Below the pieces are notes generated by a model. That model worked only from the letters and a program-made list of their open reading frames with translations, made no database searches and had not been told where the DNA came from. Position numbers and translations under genes: made by a program. A stretch of 6,042 nt of DNA from JAZRWQ01 sp045541395 (GTDB lineage: Bacteria > Bacillota > Clostridia > Oscillospirales > UMGS1783), in the NCBI GenBank assembly GCA_045541395.1, contig JAZQIZ010000019.1:1-6042 (forward strand). Direction: 5' to 3'. This document shows positions 4,101 to 6,042 of this stretch, in pieces (within the stretch, counting starts at the first letter, position 1; the number at the start of each line of letters is the position of its first letter).

Positions 4101-4135
4101 ATTTACGAGTAGGGGCATTGACATTTCTCGTAAAT
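4101..4135. promoter_or_regulatory. Inverted half-iteron pair, probable Rep autoregulatory operator
   Basis: ATTTACGAG (4101-4109) is the head of an iteron. Its exact complement CTCGTAAAT (4127-4135) lies 17 bases on, between the -35 and -10 boxes of the rep promoter. In Rep_3 plasmids, monomers bind direct iterons while dimers bind an inverted half-iteron pair at the promoter to repress rep; this arrangement fits that scheme. Confidence 0.82.
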
Positions 4136-4145
4136 GACTTATAAT
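4118..4145 (+). promoter_or_regulatory. Promoter of the rep operon
   Basis: TTGACA (4118-4123) and TATAAT (4140-4145) are both perfect consensus with a 16-base spacer. The spacer contains the reversed half-iteron, so bound Rep would block RNA polymerase. The start of transcription near 4152 leaves a leader of about 23 bases. Confidence 0.9.
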
Positions 4146-4174
4146 AAGAGGTAGTATTTTGTTGAGGTGTGATT

Positions 4175-5023
4175 ATGGCTGAGAATGAAAACACAAATGC
4201 CCTTGCTATTAAGTATAACAAAGAATACTTAGTAGTTCAAGCAAATGAACTTGTAAGAAGTAAGCAAGATGACTTGACCCTTTTGGAAGCTAAGCTTATT
4301 AGACTTGCTATTTCGCAGGTATTAGAGAATGACACAGACTTCCGCACATACTCTTGTAATGTTGTAGATTTGGCAAGGTTTTTGGGGATTAGCAAAGATA
4401 ATATTTACAGAGATATTCAAGATTTATCGGTAAATATTATGAAGAAGTCAATCTTCATAAAGGAGAAGAACCCAAAGAAGGGAAAGAAGAACTATAAAAT
4501 ATTCCATTGGGTAGATTATGTAGAATACAAAGATGGAACAATAACTTTTAGACTTAGCGAAAGTCTTAGACCTTATTTAATTGGGCTTGAAGAACTATTT
4601 ACTATGTATAGCTATGAAGCCCTAATAGACCTTCCTACAACCTATTCAATCAGATTGTATGAACTTTTAGCAAGTTGGCAGAATACAACAATTAGAAATG
4701 TGCCTAAGACCAACTACACGGAAGTTCCAATAGAGAAGAACGAGTTTATCTTTACTATTGGCTATTTGCGGGAATACTTTAATTGCCTTGATAAATACCC
4801 AAATGCGGGAGATTTCATTATCAATGTAATTGACAAGGCAGTAAAAGCAATTCAAAAAAATACCTTGATGAAGGTATCTTATCGCAAGGTAAAAAAAGGT
4901 AGAAGCATTGAATACATTGTCTTTAAGCTGAATGACTGGGGCGAACCTTCCGCCGAATGGCAAGAGAAAATGAAGCGGATAGAAGCAATCATTCATAGAA
5001 GCTATGACGATTACGAGGTATAA
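4175..5023 (+). CDS. rep: Rep_3-family replication initiator protein
   Basis: A 282-aa initiator that binds the iterons just upstream and opens the origin for host replication proteins. It has the two-winged-helix plan of the family. WH1 covers about residues 15-135, beginning YLVVQANELVRSKQDDLTLLEAKL, with a helix-turn-helix at about 64-84 (VVDLARFLGISKDNIYRDIQDL). The linker carries the hallmark YSIRLYELLASW (157-168). WH2 covers about 185-255 (YLREYF, then an amphipathic helix at 213-228 and a basic strand region to NDWGE). Length is normal for the family. The ATG at 4175 is chosen over the GTG at 4169 because GAGG (4164-4167) lies 7 bases upstream. The promoter contains a reversed half-iteron, so autoregulation is likely. 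It leads an operon with the next two genes, the first only 2 bases after its stop. Confidence 0.95.
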   Translation: MAENENTNALAIKYNKEYLVVQANELVRSKQDDLTLLEAKLIRLAISQVLENDTDFRTYSCNVVDLARFLGISKDNIYRDIQDLSVNIMKKSIFIKEKNPKKGKKNYKIFHWVDYVEYKDGTITFRLSESLRPYLIGLEELFTMYSYEALIDLPTTYSIRLYELLASWQNTTIRNVPKTNYTEVPIEKNEFIFTIGYLREYFNCLDKYPNAGDFIINVIDKAVKAIQKNTLMKVSYRKVKKGRSIEYIVFKLNDWGEPSAEWQEKMKRIEAIIHRSYDDYEV

Positions 5024-5025
5024 CT

Positions 5026-5295
5026 ATGGAATGGATAGAGGCAAACCCGCTCCCGGAAGTATGCCAAAAGTGCGAAGCGGATTTTAAGAGATACCAAGAG
5101 GCAGACGAAGCGGAAAAGCTGAGAATGGAAGAACAAGGCTTTTTCTTTGATTGTGGTAGTTGCGACCACGGCGGAGAACGGTTTTATCTTTCCCGCAAAG
5201 ATGAACTTACAGTTAGGCGCAAGGGCTTAGTAAAGGCAATAGAAAGACTTGAACGGCAAATTAGAGAGATTGACAACGAATTAAAAAGCTTGTGA
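5026..5295 (+). CDS. 89-aa protein with two CxxC pairs and a coiled-coil tail
   Basis: This starts 2 bases after the rep stop, with GAGG (5015-5018) inside the rep coding end 7 bases before its ATG, so it is translated from the rep message. CQKC (13-16) and CGSC (43-46) could together hold one zinc ion as a zinc-ribbon-like fold, the 26 residues between them being a charged helix. Residues 54-89 form a basic amphipathic helix likely to be a coiled coil (RKGLVKAIERLERQIREI). I recognise no named family. Position suggests a replication accessory or copy-control protein that binds DNA, RNA or the initiator, but this is inference from the operon. The Trp3 and the G-F-F-F run at 38-41 may be part of a hydrophobic core. 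The stop overlaps the ribosome site of the following gene. Confidence 0.82.
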   Translation: MEWIEANPLPEVCQKCEADFKRYQEADEAEKLRMEEQGFFFDCGSCDHGGERFYLSRKDELTVRRKGLVKAIERLERQIREIDNELKSL

Positions 5296-5304
5296 GGCAT
5301 TTCT

Positions 5305-5796
5305 ATGAGTAAGAATAGCTATATTTTATTAAGTGATTATGCTAAATCAGCGGGAATTAGCATTGATGAAGCAAGGGAACTTTTGAATAGAGAAGAAAAC
5401 AAGAAGTTCTTAAAGCTTGTCAAGGGTAAGGAAATGGTTTCAACTGAGATACATAAACAGCAGACCCCCGCCACAGAAAGCAAGGTAGAAGAAGCCCCCG
5501 CCCCCGCTCCCGCTCCAAAAGTAGAGGAAGTAGAAGCTACTCCCGCCCCCGCTTCCGCCGACCAAGAAGAAATAGAGCGTCTGCGGAAAGAGGTAGAAGA
5601 ACTAAAAGCCCAAGTAAAGAGTAAAGATAATCAAATAGCGGAATATACTTTGAGATTTGCGGAACTGGCACAGCAAGCCCAACTTATAGCCGGACAAGCG
5701 CAGATACTACAAGCAAAAGAACAGAAGCTATTAGACAGCCCCGCCGACAACACCGAACGCAAAAAAGGCTTTTTTAGTAAGTTGTTTGGAAGATGA
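5305..5796 (+). CDS. 163-aa replication-associated HTH/coiled-coil protein
   Basis: The third gene of the rep operon starts 9 bases after the 89-aa gene, with GAGG (5294-5297) 7 bases upstream. Residues 6-48 look like a helix-turn-helix of the excisionase/MerR type (LLSDYAKSAGISIDEARELL). Residues 52-86 form a Pro/Ala/Glu linker with repeated AP pairs, likely extended. Residues 87-143 form a heptad coiled coil, Glu/Lys-rich first and Gln/Ala-rich later. The C-terminus KKGFFSKLFGR is a short basic-aromatic helix. This order (N-terminal HTH, coiled coil, basic-aromatic tail) is that of the DUF536-type proteins encoded after rep in small lactobacillal and other Firmicutes theta plasmids, thought to aid stable maintenance. 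Assignment to that exact family is not proven. The tail might touch membrane, DNA or a host protein. Confidence 0.85.
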   Translation: MSKNSYILLSDYAKSAGISIDEARELLNREENKKFLKLVKGKEMVSTEIHKQQTPATESKVEEAPAPAPAPKVEEVEATPAPASADQEEIERLRKEVEELKAQVKSKDNQIAEYTLRFAELAQQAQLIAGQAQILQAKEQKLLDSPADNTERKKGFFSKLFGR

Positions 5797-5799
5797 TTA

Positions 5800-5828
5800 A
5801 AGGGGTAAGCCTTTACAGCTTACCCCTT
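5800..5828. terminator. Bidirectional terminator between convergent genes
   Basis: AAGGGGTAAGC (5800-5810) and GCTTACCCCTT (5818-5828) form a perfect 11-bp stem with the loop CTTTACA. It begins 3 bases after the stop of the 163-aa gene and lies 12 bases from the stop of the convergent 129-aa gene, so it can serve both. The T content after the stem is only moderate in either direction. Confidence 0.8.
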
Positions 5829-5840
5829 GATTAGTATGTA

Positions 5841-6042
5841 TTACCAATTACCGAACAAGTCGCCAGCCTGAGGACCTTTTTCTTTCTTCTCAGGAACATT
5901 GACAACAGCTTCCGGGAAGTTCTCAGCAAACCACCACTTAGCTTTCAGCAAGGAGAAGGTAGGCTTAGTTTCACCGCCTGCGACAACAACCATTTCAATC
6001 TTTTGGCGCATAATAGGCTCGCCGTCGTCGTTGAACTTAGGA
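5841..6042 (-). CDS. Basic 129-aa protein of unknown function, 3' part (truncated by the window end)
   Basis: This is the end of the gene described at 1-329. The stop TAA is at 5843-5841, and the frame runs upward through the duplicated 141 bases to the end of the window, where it continues as in the left copy. Only 5841-5901 is unique; these bases encode the last 20 residues, a Lys/Glu-rich stretch followed by GPQAGDLFGNW. The complete gene spans 390 bases on the circle. The terminal Gly-Asp-Leu-Phe-Gly-Asn-Trp tail is a possible peptide-binding or assembly tip, but it does not match the acidic tail of SSB. Confidence 0.88.
   Translation of the reverse strand, partial: PKFNDDGEPIMRQKIEMVVVAGGETKPTFSLLKAKWWFAENFPEAVVNVPEKKEKGPQAGDLFGNW
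5902..6042. repeat. Terminal redundancy of a circular molecule (right copy)
   Basis: This is an exact copy of bases 1-141. It should be removed when the sequence is circularised, so that base 5901 is followed by base 1. Confidence 0.95.

Noticed and set aside
3915..4124. Minus-strand open frame of 69 codons with repeated NDYQNLVN-like segments
   Set aside because: The protein repeats are simply the reverse translation of the iterons; no ribosome site.
4667..4996. Minus-strand open frame of 109 codons
   Set aside because: Lies entirely inside the rep gene in the opposite direction, without promoter or ribosome site.

Overview
The window is a complete small circular plasmid written out linearly. 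Bases 5902-6042 repeat bases 1-141 exactly. One minus-strand gene reads in frame across that join with an intact promoter, start and stop, so the real molecule is a 5901-bp circle and the last 141 bases are assembly overlap. Consensus sigma-A type promoters, Shine-Dalgarno sites of the GAGG type about 7 bases before almost every start, one TTG start, TGA used as a stop, and moderately low GC point to a low-GC Gram-positive host. A gut Clostridia-type bacterium is the best guess, but this is inference from style and protein resemblance, not from a marker gene.

Replication module (about 3645-5828). A gene-free stretch with small palindromes and AT-rich DNA leads into an array of 21-22 bp iterons (3931-4016, one more at 4079-4099). 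Next come a half-iteron pair in opposite orientation around a strong promoter, and a Rep_3-family initiator gene (282 aa). Two co-directional genes follow it closely: an 89-aa protein with two CxxC pairs, and a 163-aa protein with an N-terminal helix-turn-helix-like segment, a Pro/Ala linker, a coiled coil and a basic-aromatic tail. The latter has the layout of replication-associated partner proteins of small theta plasmids. A strong hairpin at 5800-5828 separates this operon from the convergent minus-strand gene.

Minus-strand gene and resolvase (5841 through the join to 1224). A 129-aa basic protein of unknown function has a consensus promoter that diverges from the consensus promoter of a serine recombinase (228 aa). 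The recombinase probably resolves plasmid multimers. Four AGTATT motifs lie between or beside the two promoters.

Accessory part (1225-3644). This holds a 105-aa acidic unknown, a 39-aa mini-gene with its own promoter, a structured intergenic region with a candidate terminator/attenuator and a short GC-rich hairpin, then a tightly packed operon: a 61-aa helix-turn-helix protein (TTG start), a NUMOD4-HNH endonuclease and a 203-aa protein with two winged-helix-like parts that ends in a perfect 15-bp palindrome. A 93-aa coiled-coil protein follows.

No relaxase, ParA-type partition gene, recognisable toxin-antitoxin pair or resistance gene is visible. The plasmid is cryptic: self-replication plus probable multimer resolution plus about eight small proteins of unknown benefit. 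The most distinctive points are the two-flavour iteron array with a hairpin insert, the HTH-HNH-winged-helix operon behind a possible attenuator, the uncharacterised 129-aa gene, and an 11-base motif repeated in three genes in different reading frames.
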